A DNA stretch of 64,000 nt from Paenibacillus sp. FSL R5-0766 (lineage in GTDB: Bacteria; Bacillota; Bacilli; Paenibacillales; Paenibacillaceae), in NCBI RefSeq assembly GCF_037971845.1, contig NZ_CP150227.1, positions 6,758,001 through 6,822,000 of the forward strand, written 5' to 3'. Positions 10,895 through 18,283 of this stretch are shown here, in pieces (positions within the stretch are counted from its first letter, which is position 1; every line of letters begins with the position of its first letter). Under the pieces are notes generated by a model, which saw only the letters and a list, made by a program, of their open reading frames with translations, searched no databases and was not told where the DNA came from. The position numbers were made by a program, and so were the translations under genes.

Positions 10895-11755
10895 CTATGA
10901 CTCCGGACTACAGGCAAAACGCATCGTGCGACTAATCAGAAAAGGCAATACCGAGACATGGTTCTCTTCTTCGAACTCGGTATAGGTGATGTCCAGCCCT
11001 AGCTGCTTTAATGCGGACAAACGTTCCGTCAGACTTGATGCTTTATCATTGTTACGAGCCGGGTGGGTCTTCTCCTGTTCTCCCATACCCATCCACACCT
11101 TGACGTTCACTGGATGCTGCTCCAGCCTTGCGACGAATTCCTGTTCCTCCGCCTGCATGACCTTCTGGTTCCAGTGCAATGAGGGACTTCCCGCAATGTA
11201 ATATCGAAAAGCTTCCGGCTTCGTGAACAACGCATGGATCACGAATAACCCACCGAGCGAGTGACCAAATATACCCTGTCTGGCCCGATCAATCCGAAAT
11301 TGCTGCTCTATATCCGGCTTCAGTTCTTCTTCAATAAATCGCAAGAACTCATCGGCACCTCCTTGTTCTGGCAAAGGTGTACCGTCGGATTTTGCAGTAT
11401 ATTCCGTTGTGGCCTTTGGAGTAAAGTCATAGTAACGATGAGGGGAAAAGGGGCCCGCGATCGGGTACCCAATGCCTACGACAATGGCCGGGACTGCTCC
11501 TGTCTTCTCCGGTCTGCGTCCCTGCACACGAACAGCTTCCACCATCGTGCCGAATACCGAATTGGCATCCAGCAGGTAAATCACCGGGTAACCGGACGGG
11601 GGCGGAGGTTCAGCAGGCTTGAATACCATGATCTGATAATCATGATGGCCTGAACGTGATTTCATGGTCCATTGTTCGGCATGTGGAACTTGAACGGTAC
11701 TGCGTGCGATATGCTCAAGGTTGCCAGGAGCGGTTGGGTTGGGCTGAAACGTCAT
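10895..11755 (-). CDS. besA: Alpha/beta-hydrolase, probable siderophore trilactone esterase (BesA/IroE-like)
   Basis: A 286-residue esterase of the putative-esterase (Fes/IroE/BesA) family, with the nucleophile elbow GIFGHSLGGLF and a conserved pattern of YLLDANSVFGT and VGIGYP. In B. subtilis, BesA hydrolyses ferric bacillibactin in the cytoplasm to release iron, and its gene lies next to dhb. I chose the ATG at 11755 because GAGGAGGA (11766-11773) sits ten bases upstream; a start 19 codons earlier would fall in the adjoining repeat. No signal peptide is visible, consistent with cytoplasmic action. Its leader contains repeat copy A and a Fur-box-like site further upstream. Confidence 0.85.
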   Translation of the reverse strand: MTFQPNPTAPGNLEHIARSTVQVPHAEQWTMKSRSGHHDYQIMVFKPAEPPPPSGYPVIYLLDANSVFGTMVEAVRVQGRRPEKTGAVPAIVVGIGYPIAGPFSPHRYYDFTPKATTEYTAKSDGTPLPEQGGADEFLRFIEEELKPDIEQQFRIDRARQGIFGHSLGGLFVIHALFTKPEAFRYYIAGSPSLHWNQKVMQAEEQEFVARLEQHPVNVKVWMGMGEQEKTHPARNNDKASSLTERLSALKQLGLDITYTEFEEENHVSVLPFLISRTMRFACSPES

Positions 11756-11785
11756 TACGGATGGGTCCTCCTCGTTATTCTGCTT

Positions 11786-11971
11786 ATATAAGTTGAATAC
11801 TGAACTACACATACACTACGCCGTCAGAATAACCTTTCGATCGCTGTTATCTCCAGATTTCCTTTATCCCCCTTTACAAGGGAGAAATCCGGAGATAAAG
11901 GCGCACGCTTCGCTTCTTCAGGTTTTTTCTGACTTCTCCGTTTCTGTGTAGTTCATAAACTCAACTTATAT
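11786..11971. repeat. MITE-like repeat, copy A, 186 bp with terminal inverted repeats
   Basis: The ends are an 11-bp perfect inverted repeat, ATATAAGTTGA (11786-11796) and TCAACTTATAT (11961-11971). Inside these lies a second matching block, TGAACTACAC (11801-11810) and GTGTAGTTCA (11946-11955). The centre holds a strong hairpin: TTATCTCC-A-GATTTC (11847-11861) pairs with GAAATC-C-GGAGATAA (11884-11898). The same element occurs in the opposite orientation at 46264-46494 and as a short derivative at 56273-56365. It has no coding capacity. It lies between the besA ribosome site and the upstream Fur-box promoter. Confidence 0.8.
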
Positions 11972-12005
11972 TGGTTATGGTTAATTAAATATATTGATCT
12001 GTATA

Positions 12006-12042
12006 TGAGATTGATTCTCATTACCAATTATAAAAGAGTCAA
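12006..12042 (-). promoter_or_regulatory. Fur-box-like site over a candidate besA promoter
   Basis: TGAGA-TTGAT-TCTCA (12006-12020) is a dyad in the 7-1-7 style of Fur operators. On the minus strand it overlaps a possible -10 (GAGAAT, 12014-12019) placed 17 bases from a -35 TTGACT (12037-12042). This would put besA, and perhaps the following dhb genes, under iron repression. The -10 is a weak match, so the exact promoter is uncertain. Confidence 0.55.
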
Positions 12043-12131
12043 TCCGGCTGTCCCATGGACGATATCCAGAAATCATTTTGATTATCTCCATATTTCCATA
12101 TTTATGTCATATAATGTTCACGTTTCTATCG

Positions 12132-12202
12132 TAAAAAAAGCTCCCTCACGGTGTCCGGAAACGCTGGACTAACATCCGGTTCCCGGCACTCCATAGGGAG
12201 CT
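12132..12202 (-). terminator. Rho-independent terminator after the feuA-like gene
   Basis: AGCTCCCT (12139-12146) and AGGGAGCT (12195-12202) close a long hairpin whose inner part also pairs (TCCGG/CCGGT). On the minus strand it is followed by a run of seven T. It lies 13 bases beyond the stop of the binding-protein gene. Confidence 0.85.
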
Positions 12203-12214
12203 GCACTATTCCAA

Positions 12215-13264
12215 TTATTGTGTTAACGCTTTGAGCGTATCATCAATGACATGACCGTATGCGATCAGTCCACCACCCAACCACGGAGCTGGCTCGACAG
12301 CGTACACATGCCCTGCTTTCACCGCCGGCATACTGTTCCATACGTTGGTTGCCGTCATTTCCTTCATGCTGCCTGGACCCTGTTCCACGGTGAAAATAAA
12401 GTCAGCATCAATCTCGGGTAATACCTCGGTGGATACAATGGCGCTGTTCTCCGACTCGACCAATTTAGGCTTACCTAGTCCCAGTTGTTCATATACGACG
12501 TAACCGCTGAAATAGTTACCACCCATCATACTAATGCCACGTGGAGCAAAACGGATAATGGCTGCTTTTTTGCCTTCGGCTACTTTCGCCAATTCCGCTT
12601 TGGCTGACTCAACCTTAGCATGGTAGGTTTCAATGGCTTTTTCGGCTTCAGCCGTTTTGCCCAACAGATCACCAATGATCTGCAAGGACTTCTCTACATC
12701 ACCCGAAGCGTTCGTAAATACGTAAGTCGGTGCGATCTTGGAATAACTCTCGTATACCCCATTCTCGGCATATTGGGCCGTATGCAAAATAATAAAATCA
12801 GGATTATACGACATCAACGCTTCCGGCGAAGGCAAACCACTGGAGAAATCAAGTGTAGGCACATCATTGAGCTGATCCTGGAGATAGACATGTCCTTTTG
12901 TACCACTTGCCCATTGGGCTACCGGCTTTACACCAAGGGTTAACAGGGAGTCTTCCAGATATGGTGCAAACACCCGCTCTGTCTTGGCTGGAATAATTAC
13001 ATCATGTCCCAAGTCATCTTTTACGGTACGTTCACCCGTCGTTTCTTCCGCTTGCTCTTCCTGCACAGCCGTCTCGGTTGAAGCCGGGGTTGAAGTTTCA
13101 GTTGCGGGTTGCTCCTCCTGGGCTGCTCCTGTATTCTCGGATGCTGCACCACAGGCAGACAACAGCCCTGTAATTAACATCAGCAGGATCAGGGCTAAGA
13201 GCCGTGCACTGTGGAATTTGCTACCAACGGAACGTTGTCCGATGTTTTTGATATAGTGAAACAT
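12215..13264 (-). CDS. Ferric-siderophore ABC transporter substrate-binding lipoprotein (FeuA-like)
   Basis: A 349-residue lipoprotein with a charged N-terminus, hydrophobic segment and lipobox LLSACG, followed by a Glu/Thr-rich linker and a cluster-type iron-siderophore binding fold (VKDDLGHDVIIPAKTERVFAP; DFIILH; TPAVKAGHVY). It would bind the ferric trilactone on the cell surface. The ATG follows AAGGGGGAT. Position next to the Btr-like regulator and besA/dhb supports a bacillibactin-type ligand. No permease or ATPase genes adjoin it, unlike feuABC of B. subtilis, so the membrane part must be encoded elsewhere. A Fur-box-like site lies just upstream. Confidence 0.87.
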   Translation of the reverse strand: MFHYIKNIGQRSVGSKFHSARLLALILLMLITGLLSACGAASENTGAAQEEQPATETSTPASTETAVQEEQAEETTGERTVKDDLGHDVIIPAKTERVFAPYLEDSLLTLGVKPVAQWASGTKGHVYLQDQLNDVPTLDFSSGLPSPEALMSYNPDFIILHTAQYAENGVYESYSKIAPTYVFTNASGDVEKSLQIIGDLLGKTAEAEKAIETYHAKVESAKAELAKVAEGKKAAIIRFAPRGISMMGGNYFSGYVVYEQLGLGKPKLVESENSAIVSTEVLPEIDADFIFTVEQGPGSMKEMTATNVWNSMPAVKAGHVYAVEPAPWLGGGLIAYGHVIDDTLKALTQ

Positions 13265-13279
13265 GTGTGAGATCCCCCT

Positions 13280-13294
13280 TGATAAACATTCTCA
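13280..13294 (-). promoter_or_regulatory. Fur-box-like site before the feuA-like gene
   Basis: In the 51 bases between the AraC regulator and the binding protein, the minus strand reads TGAGAAT-G-TTTATCA, which differs from the 7-1-7 Fur core TGATAAT-N-ATTATCA by one base in each half. It suggests separate iron control of the lipoprotein gene. Confidence 0.6.
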
Positions 13295-13315
13295 TTTAGA
13301 TACAAGGATTATATG

Positions 13316-14530
13316 TCACGTCGCCTGGGAATCACCATGGACGTTATCCAGATATATATTTGGACAATATCCCGTGAAGATCAGTAGAGCTTCATCCAGC
13401 ATACGCATCACGCCTACAGCCGAATAATCAAACCAAGGGTCACCTGTGATCAGATGGACCTGGTACTGACGAATGGCCTTGAGCTGACGCCATGTAACGG
13501 AATGCTGCAAGCTCAGCCAATACGCCCGTGAAGCTGCTTCGGGACACACCATAACGAGAATGCGATCAGGGTTCATTTCAGCGAGCTGCTCCAGCGTTAA
13601 CGGATTATTGGCACTAAGATCAGAGAATGTGTCCAGTTGCAGCGCTCCATACAGCACTTCTTCAATACCCGGATTGCTATAAAGGTAGAGATTCTGCCCG
13701 TAGATCCGCACAACGATCACTTTCTCCCGGCCCACTTCCCGTTGTACCGATTCCCGTGCCTTCTCTGCTCGCTGGTTGTACATGTGTATCCATTGCTCCG
13801 CCTGTTCCTCCCGCTCCAGGAATGATCCAATCATGCGTAGCTGTGTTCGCCAATCTGAATGATGTTTGGGGACAAAACAACAAGGTGCAATCTCGGCCAA
13901 TTGGGCCTGATCCTGTTCACTAATCTGATCTGTACCTACGATGGCATCAGGGCGAATATGAACCAATCGTTCCACATTAGCCTCAAACCGCCAGCTCGTG
14001 TACGGGTCCGTTAATTTCAGATGGGACTGAATCTCTGTACGATGTGCATTATAATAATACGCGGTCCATTTGGGATCGATAGGTGCAGCCACGGGGATGA
14101 CATTGAGTGCCAGAAGTTGTCCAATCACACTGGAGGAGCAGCTGGCTATCCGTTTTCTGGCATTTTTCGCATAATCCGAAGGAGATACGCCAACTTCCTT
14201 TTTAAATTTGCGGCTAAAATAGTACTCGTCACTATACCCCACTCTCAGGGCAATATCGCGAAGTTTGTATCTGGATTCCTTCAGGTATCGCTTGGCGCGG
14301 TTAATGCGCAGATCCGTCAGATACTCCATTGCACTCTGTCCGTACGTTTTCTTGAACAGATCTACGAAATATTTTGGACTGATCCCCGCTTCCGAGGCGA
14401 GGTCTGCAATCGATAGAGGCTGATCGTAATGTTTGTCCATGTATGTTTTAACGTTGGCAAGATCCGTCTTGGGACTGCGGCCGGTAACGGGCTGGTGCGC
14501 AGCAATCTGCGAATCATTTTCCAGTAACAT
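13316..14530 (-). CDS. AraC-family regulator with siderophore-binding-protein domain (Btr-like)
   Basis: This 404-residue protein has an AraC double HTH at residues about 25-125 (LSIADLASEAGISPKYFVDL; LRDIALRVGYSDEYYFSRKF). It is followed by a periplasmic-binding-protein-like domain (about 135-390; ERLVHIRPDAIVGTD, LEQLAEMNPDRILVMV) of the same fold as FeuA. B. subtilis Btr has this combination and switches on feuABC when it binds ferric bacillibactin. Relative to Btr, an N-terminal domain of about 120 residues seems absent. The ATG follows AAAGGAG. A near-perfect Fur box lies upstream, so it should be made only in iron shortage and then activate uptake genes in response to ligand. Confidence 0.88.
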   Translation of the reverse strand: MLLENDSQIAAHQPVTGRSPKTDLANVKTYMDKHYDQPLSIADLASEAGISPKYFVDLFKKTYGQSAMEYLTDLRINRAKRYLKESRYKLRDIALRVGYSDEYYFSRKFKKEVGVSPSDYAKNARKRIASCSSSVIGQLLALNVIPVAAPIDPKWTAYYYNAHRTEIQSHLKLTDPYTSWRFEANVERLVHIRPDAIVGTDQISEQDQAQLAEIAPCCFVPKHHSDWRTQLRMIGSFLEREEQAEQWIHMYNQRAEKARESVQREVGREKVIVVRIYGQNLYLYSNPGIEEVLYGALQLDTFSDLSANNPLTLEQLAEMNPDRILVMVCPEAASRAYWLSLQHSVTWRQLKAIRQYQVHLITGDPWFDYSAVGVMRMLDEALLIFTGYCPNIYLDNVHGDSQAT

Positions 14531-14617
14531 GAGGCCACTCCTTTCGATCTGCTTGATCGGTTTAATATGTAGCTACAGGTAAAGAGAACTATCCGGAAAC
14601 TTATGCAATTTTTAAAC

Positions 14618-14669
14618 GAAAATGATAATCATTATCAATAAAATACCATAACCATTTCCAGACCGTCAA
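14618..14669 (-). promoter_or_regulatory. Fur box and promoter of the Btr-like regulator
   Basis: GAAAATGATAATCATTATC (14618-14636) matches the 19-base Fur consensus at 18 positions. On the minus strand it lies directly downstream of a -10 TATTTT (14640-14645) that is 18 bases from a -35 TTGACG (14664-14669), a placement suited to repression by iron-loaded Fur. Confidence 0.85.
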
Positions 14670-14763
14670 TTCAAATATGGTAAAATGTACACACCTCAAG
14701 CCTCGATATTCCCTCTACTACTGTTCACAAAGTTGCTTATAAACTACCTCCATATATACCAAA

Positions 14764-14797
14764 AAAGCCAACGACGTGAGTATCACGCGTTAGCTTT
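14764..14797 (-). terminator. Terminator of the BI-1 gene
   Basis: AAAGCCAACG (14764-14773) pairs with CGTTAGCTTT (14788-14797) with one G-T pair. The minus strand continues with six T, and the hairpin lies 40 bases beyond the stop of the gene at 14837. Confidence 0.8.
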
Positions 14798-14836
14798 AAT
14801 GAAGTTCATATTCTGATTATGACGTTAAAAGCAGGA

Positions 14837-15583
14837 CTAATCCCGGCTCCGCAATTTTCCAAGCAGACGGATGATCTCAATGTACAACCATACCAGTGTA
14901 ACCATCAATCCAAATGCACCGTACCACTCCATGTACTTGGGTGCACCACGTTCAGCGCCACCTTCGATGAAGTCGAAATCAAGGCCCAGATTGAGTGCAG
15001 CCACAATGACGATAACCACTGAAATACCAATGCCGATCAAGCTGTTATCATGCAGATAAGGAATTGAAACTCCGAAGAAACTAAGTACAAAACTCAGCAG
15101 ATACATGATCATGATGCCGCCAGTTGCAGCCACGACCCCAAGCTTGAAGTTCTCCGTAGCTTTGATCAATCTGGTTTTGTATGCCACCAGCAGAGCGATG
15201 AATACAGCCATGGTCAACAGAGCCGCCTGCAAGGTAATTCCGTTATACAGGGACTCATAGGTTGCAGAAAGTGCTCCCAGGAACAGTCCTTCTGCCACGG
15301 CATAGACAGGTACGAGATAAGGTGCCGCTACTGGTTTGAACGAAATGACAAGCGCCAGAATGAAACCAACGATTAACCCGCCATAAGCAAGCGGCATCAC
15401 TTGTTGTCCGTTAAAGAACATCATCCATGTTGCAAACGCACTGCCCAGCAGGATCACAAGCGTAATAAATGCTTTGTTCACCGTGCCGTTGATTGTCATG
15501 TAATTCTGATACCGATCTTCTCCATATCCTCTGTTTTCAAACGTGCTGTCTTTAAGTGTAGGGTTACCGCTACGACCGATCAA
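14837..15583 (-). CDS. Bax inhibitor-1/YccA-like multi-span membrane protein
   Basis: I read about seven hydrophobic segments (FITLVILLGSAFATWMMFF; VMPLAYGGLIVGFILALV; YLVPVYAVAEGLFLGAL; AALLTMAVFIALLVAY; GIMIMYLLSFVLSFFG; GIGISVVIVIVAALNLG; FGLMVTLVWLYIEII), with the EGLFLGALS segment and the late acidic DFIEGGAERGAP found in the long BI-1-like bacterial family. Family members may act as proton- or calcium-linked channels, but no function is proven for this one. I place the start at TTG 15583, giving MIGRSGNPTLKDS, since AAGAGGTGA stands just upstream. The longer reading from another TTG at 15649 has a poor ribosome site. Confidence 0.82.
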   Translation of the reverse strand: MIGRSGNPTLKDSTFENRGYGEDRYQNYMTINGTVNKAFITLVILLGSAFATWMMFFNGQQVMPLAYGGLIVGFILALVISFKPVAAPYLVPVYAVAEGLFLGALSATYESLYNGITLQAALLTMAVFIALLVAYKTRLIKATENFKLGVVAATGGIMIMYLLSFVLSFFGVSIPYLHDNSLIGIGISVVIVIVAALNLGLDFDFIEGGAERGAPKYMEWYGAFGLMVTLVWLYIEIIRLLGKLRSRD

Positions 15584-15659
15584 CACAATCACCTCTTCAT
15601 ATGTATTTGGTATATCTGTGATACTAAGCTTTGGCTTACTACGTTTCAAATTCTACAAG

Positions 15660-15752
15660 CTACTCCCTCGAAAAGATCGGGATGGCACCAGAAGGAATCG
15701 GATGCAATCCTTCGATTACATCTTTACCCCTGGCGCCACACTTAGGACATAT
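15660..15752 (-). pseudogene. Possible remnant of a small zinc-ribbon protein
   Basis: One minus-strand frame reads about 30 residues with CPKCGARGKD followed by VIEGLHPIPSGAIPIFSRE and a stop. It has a zinc-knuckle-like CxxC and a plausible protein-like composition. There is no ATG, GTG or TTG in frame upstream before a stop, so it is either a frame-shifted relic or a gene with an unusual start. This is a weak call. Confidence 0.25.
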
Positions 15753-15790
15753 GTCCCAGACATTGCATGTTCATGTGCTTTTTAAGCGTC

Positions 15791-16147
15791 TTATTTGTAC
15801 AACACTTTATCTACATTGTATTTCGCACGCATCGTGTTGATGATATACGTCTCGTAAATTTCACGATCTACTGGATCTTCAACCAGGCATACTTCAATCT
15901 TCGTTACTTCCTCGCGGTGATTCTTGATTGGTGATACGGTGTCTTCAAAATGCTTTTTGATGCGGGGTCTTAATTTTCGTGCTTTACCGACAAATAACAA
16001 CTCTCCAGCGGCATTGTAAAACATGAAAATCCCGCCTAGTTCCCGGGTAATCAGGTGAAAATCAGTAAATCCATAAATGTGGCTAAGCTGTGGATCAACC
16101 TGCTTTGTGATGGTTACATCCGGTGTTGGCACAGTAATATTAATCAA
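15791..16147 (-). CDS. GIY-YIG-domain protein, UvrC-N-terminal-like
   Basis: A 118-residue protein with a single GIY-YIG fold: GGIFMFYNAAGELLFVGKA (first strand and the GK-A turn), RPRIKKHF, and the late Glu in DREIYETYIINTM followed by AKYNVDKV. It resembles the nuclease half of UvrC but has no other repair domain. These stand-alone proteins are annotated as excision-repair endonucleases without proof. I place the start at TTG 16147 (MINITVPTPDV) because AGGAAGTGAG lies just upstream; an upstream GTG at 16189 has no ribosome site. It is transcribed away from the next feature. Confidence 0.8.
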   Translation of the reverse strand: MINITVPTPDVTITKQVDPQLSHIYGFTDFHLITRELGGIFMFYNAAGELLFVGKARKLRPRIKKHFEDTVSPIKNHREEVTKIEVCLVEDPVDREIYETYIINTMRAKYNVDKVLYK

Positions 16148-16309
16148 TAGGCTCACTTCCTCATTATCTATAGGTTTAGATCTTATCACATATTATAAAG
16201 GGACACCATTTCATTCTATATGAAGTACAATTCACGCAATTTTCGCTATTACGACAAATATTTCAAAAAAAAGGTTAACTTCCCTGATTCAAAGTGGTAC
16301 TATAGGGGT

Positions 16310-16715
16310 ATGAGGAAGAAATTGGGCACTGAGACATACGTCTTTATATCTACCTCCGTCTATTGTACCCTATGATTGAATATCTTTTTCATGCTGAATT
16401 CTGTTATGTGATCACGACAAGAGTACAGTTAGCAAGAACCCTAGCTTATAGATTGTAGATTCATCATCTAATCGACCCTTGCAGCAAGCAAACCTAGAAA
16501 GACCTAGATTCATGATTCACTGTAGATTTTAAGTATCACCTAGACAGCCTGCAATTATAGTCGTACTGAAGTTAATAGACACACGTAGAAGGTCAGATAG
16601 CTATCGATCCTAGAGAGACTAGTCATGCAATGCAACTGTAGAAATTATAGCAGCAGTACTATAGAAAATGGATCAAGTTTCACCACCAGGCCCGGCATAC
16701 TGCCAGGGCTTTTTT
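16310..16715 (+). ncRNA. Candidate non-coding RNA, TAG/CTAG-rich, ending in a terminator
   Basis: No convincing gene occupies the 670 bases between the GIY-YIG start and the MocR gene. A possible promoter (TTAACT 16275-16280, 17 bases, TACTAT 16298-16303) would start RNA near 16310. A hairpin GCCCGGCA-TAC-TGCCAGGGC followed by six T (16690-16715) would end it. The hairpin lies upstream of the likely MocR promoter, so it seems to serve a separate transcript. The segment 16441-16622 contains six CTAG tetramers, and about sixteen TAG triplets fall between 16440 and 16680, with variants of TAGATT repeated. I recognise no known RNA family in it. Confidence 0.4.
16690..16715 (+). terminator. Intergenic terminator upstream of the MocR promoter
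   Basis: GCCC-GGCA and TGCC-A-GGGC form an eight-pair stem with a three-base loop and one bulged A, followed by TTTTTT. No protein gene precedes it on this strand. Confidence 0.7.
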
Positions 16716-16782
16716 GCGTTTGTGCGAACAACCAACCACGCTCTCAGGGAAACAGAGGTATCGTGGTTCTTTCTGCTGGGTT

Positions 16783-16788
16783 TATAAT
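16783..16788 (+). promoter_or_regulatory. -10 box of the MocR-ddl operon
   Basis: A perfect TATAAT lies 31 bases before the ATG of the MocR gene. No good -35 stands 17 bases upstream, a sign of an activator-dependent or autoregulated promoter. ACCACG and CGTGGT (16735-16768 region) form an inverted repeat just upstream that could be an operator. Confidence 0.5.
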
Positions 16789-16819
16789 ATGGCAAGATAC
16801 CAGTAGAGGGAGTGATGGG

Positions 16820-18271
16820 ATGTATTCCGATCTGCAACTGACGGAGGACCGCCCTGTATATATACAAGTCAAAGATTATATGAAGCGATTGATGCTCAAA
16901 GGCGGCCTGCAAGCCAAACAAAAACTGCCCTCGACCCGTGAACTCAGTACACTCATGAAGGTTAGTCGCAGCACGGTCCTGCTCGCTTATGCCGAGCTTG
17001 AAGATGAAGGCCTGATCTATGCAGTCAAAGGCAAGGGCAATTACGTCAGTGCCTCCATCGAAACACCTGAGGCAGCGGCAAGCTGGGAACTGGACTGGAC
17101 GACAGAGGTAAGCGAGTATGCAATTCAGGCAGAGCAGTACGATCTGATGAAGCATGGCTCCGGAGCAGAGCGCGGCGAGATATCGTTTACCAGCATAGCG
17201 CCGGATGAAAAGCTGTTTGATCTGCACAACGTGAAACGGGCTTTTCTGGATCGCATGTCACTTGAAGGCGAAGTACTGCTGAATTACGGATATGCGCAAG
17301 GATACAGACCGCTGATGAACTATTTACTACGCTATATGGAGAACAAAGGTGTTGACCTCCGTGGCAAGGACATCCTGATCACCAACGGATTCACGGAAGG
17401 TTTCGATCTGGTGCTTGGGGCGTTGCGCAAAAAAAGCAGAAAAGCGCTCTGCGAGAATCCAACGCACCACACGGCGATAAAAAATCTAAAATTGCACCAG
17501 TTTCAACTGAGCGGTGTGAATATGGAGCCAGATGGCCTGGACTTGAAGCAACTGGAACATGAACTTGAGGCAAGTCCATATGATCTGGCGTATCTCGTGC
17601 CCTCCTATCACAATCCAACCGGGATTGTGACGTCCCCTGCGAAACGGGTAGAGATCATCCGGTTGATGAACAAGTATCAAGTACCCATCATTGAGGATGG
17701 ATTCAACGAAGAATTGCGCTATTCCGGTTCGCATGTCTCTCCCCTGATCGCCAGCATGGGCAAAGGCAATGGACTGGTGTATCTGGGCAGCTTCTCCAAA
17801 GTCCTGTTCCCAGGTCTGCGGGTAGGTTGGATTATTGCGGATGCGGCGCTGATTGATTATCTGGAGAGTATGAAACGGGCACGCAGCATCCATACCTCCA
17901 CGCTGGACCAATCATTATTGTATCAATATCTGAGCAACGGTAATTTTGAGAAATATTTGAAGCGAGCCCGCACGGAGTATAAGCGCAAATATGAATTGGT
18001 TGTGCGTTGCCTGAAGCAGCATCTGCCCATGTGTCGGATTTCCGGTGCGGGTGGTCTGCATCTGTTCGTGCAGTTCCCGTCCGAATACAGAACCCGTGAA
18101 TTGCTGGCGGCCTGTAAAGTGAAAGGTGTGACGTTCACACCAGGGGATACCTTTTATCTGGAACCCGGTCAGGGTGTAAACACGATGCGTCTGGGTTTCT
18201 CCAGAGTCAGCGATGAGAATATACGTAAAGGCATTCGCATCATTGGCGAGACAGCAGCTCAAATGAGATGA
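16820..18271 (+). CDS. MocR/GabR-type regulator (GntR HTH plus aminotransferase domain), probable DdlR
   Basis: The 483-residue protein has a GntR winged helix at residues 10-75 (LPSTRELSTLMKVSRSTVLLAYAELEDEGLIY). A class-I aminotransferase-like domain follows, with VPSYHNPTG, an EDGFNEELRY segment and the PLP-lysine region YLGSFSKVLFPGLRVGW. Such regulators bind PLP without being true enzymes. I start it at ATG 16820, with AGGGAGTG upstream; a longer reading would run through the terminator hairpin. It lies 12 bases before ddl. A MocR protein named DdlR is known from Brevibacillus brevis to control ddl, with D-Ala-D-Ala affecting it (recalled, not checked). The same role is inferred here from the operon. 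Confidence 0.88.
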   Translation: MYSDLQLTEDRPVYIQVKDYMKRLMLKGGLQAKQKLPSTRELSTLMKVSRSTVLLAYAELEDEGLIYAVKGKGNYVSASIETPEAAASWELDWTTEVSEYAIQAEQYDLMKHGSGAERGEISFTSIAPDEKLFDLHNVKRAFLDRMSLEGEVLLNYGYAQGYRPLMNYLLRYMENKGVDLRGKDILITNGFTEGFDLVLGALRKKSRKALCENPTHHTAIKNLKLHQFQLSGVNMEPDGLDLKQLEHELEASPYDLAYLVPSYHNPTGIVTSPAKRVEIIRLMNKYQVPIIEDGFNEELRYSGSHVSPLIASMGKGNGLVYLGSFSKVLFPGLRVGWIIADAALIDYLESMKRARSIHTSTLDQSLLYQYLSNGNFEKYLKRARTEYKRKYELVVRCLKQHLPMCRISGAGGLHLFVQFPSEYRTRELLAACKVKGVTFTPGDTFYLEPGQGVNTMRLGFSRVSDENIRKGIRIIGETAAQMR

Positions 18272-18283
18272 GGAGGATTTCAC

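Noticed and set aside
13627..13923. Plus-strand open frames inside the Btr-like gene
   Set aside because: They overlap a well supported AraC/binding-protein fusion and have unlikely Cys/Pro/Ser-rich composition.
16681..16720. Terminator hairpin upstream of MocR considered as a T-box or riboswitch expression platform
   Set aside because: The T-box consensus AGGGTGGNACCGCG and other known aptamer signatures are absent, and a perfect -10 box lies downstream of the hairpin.
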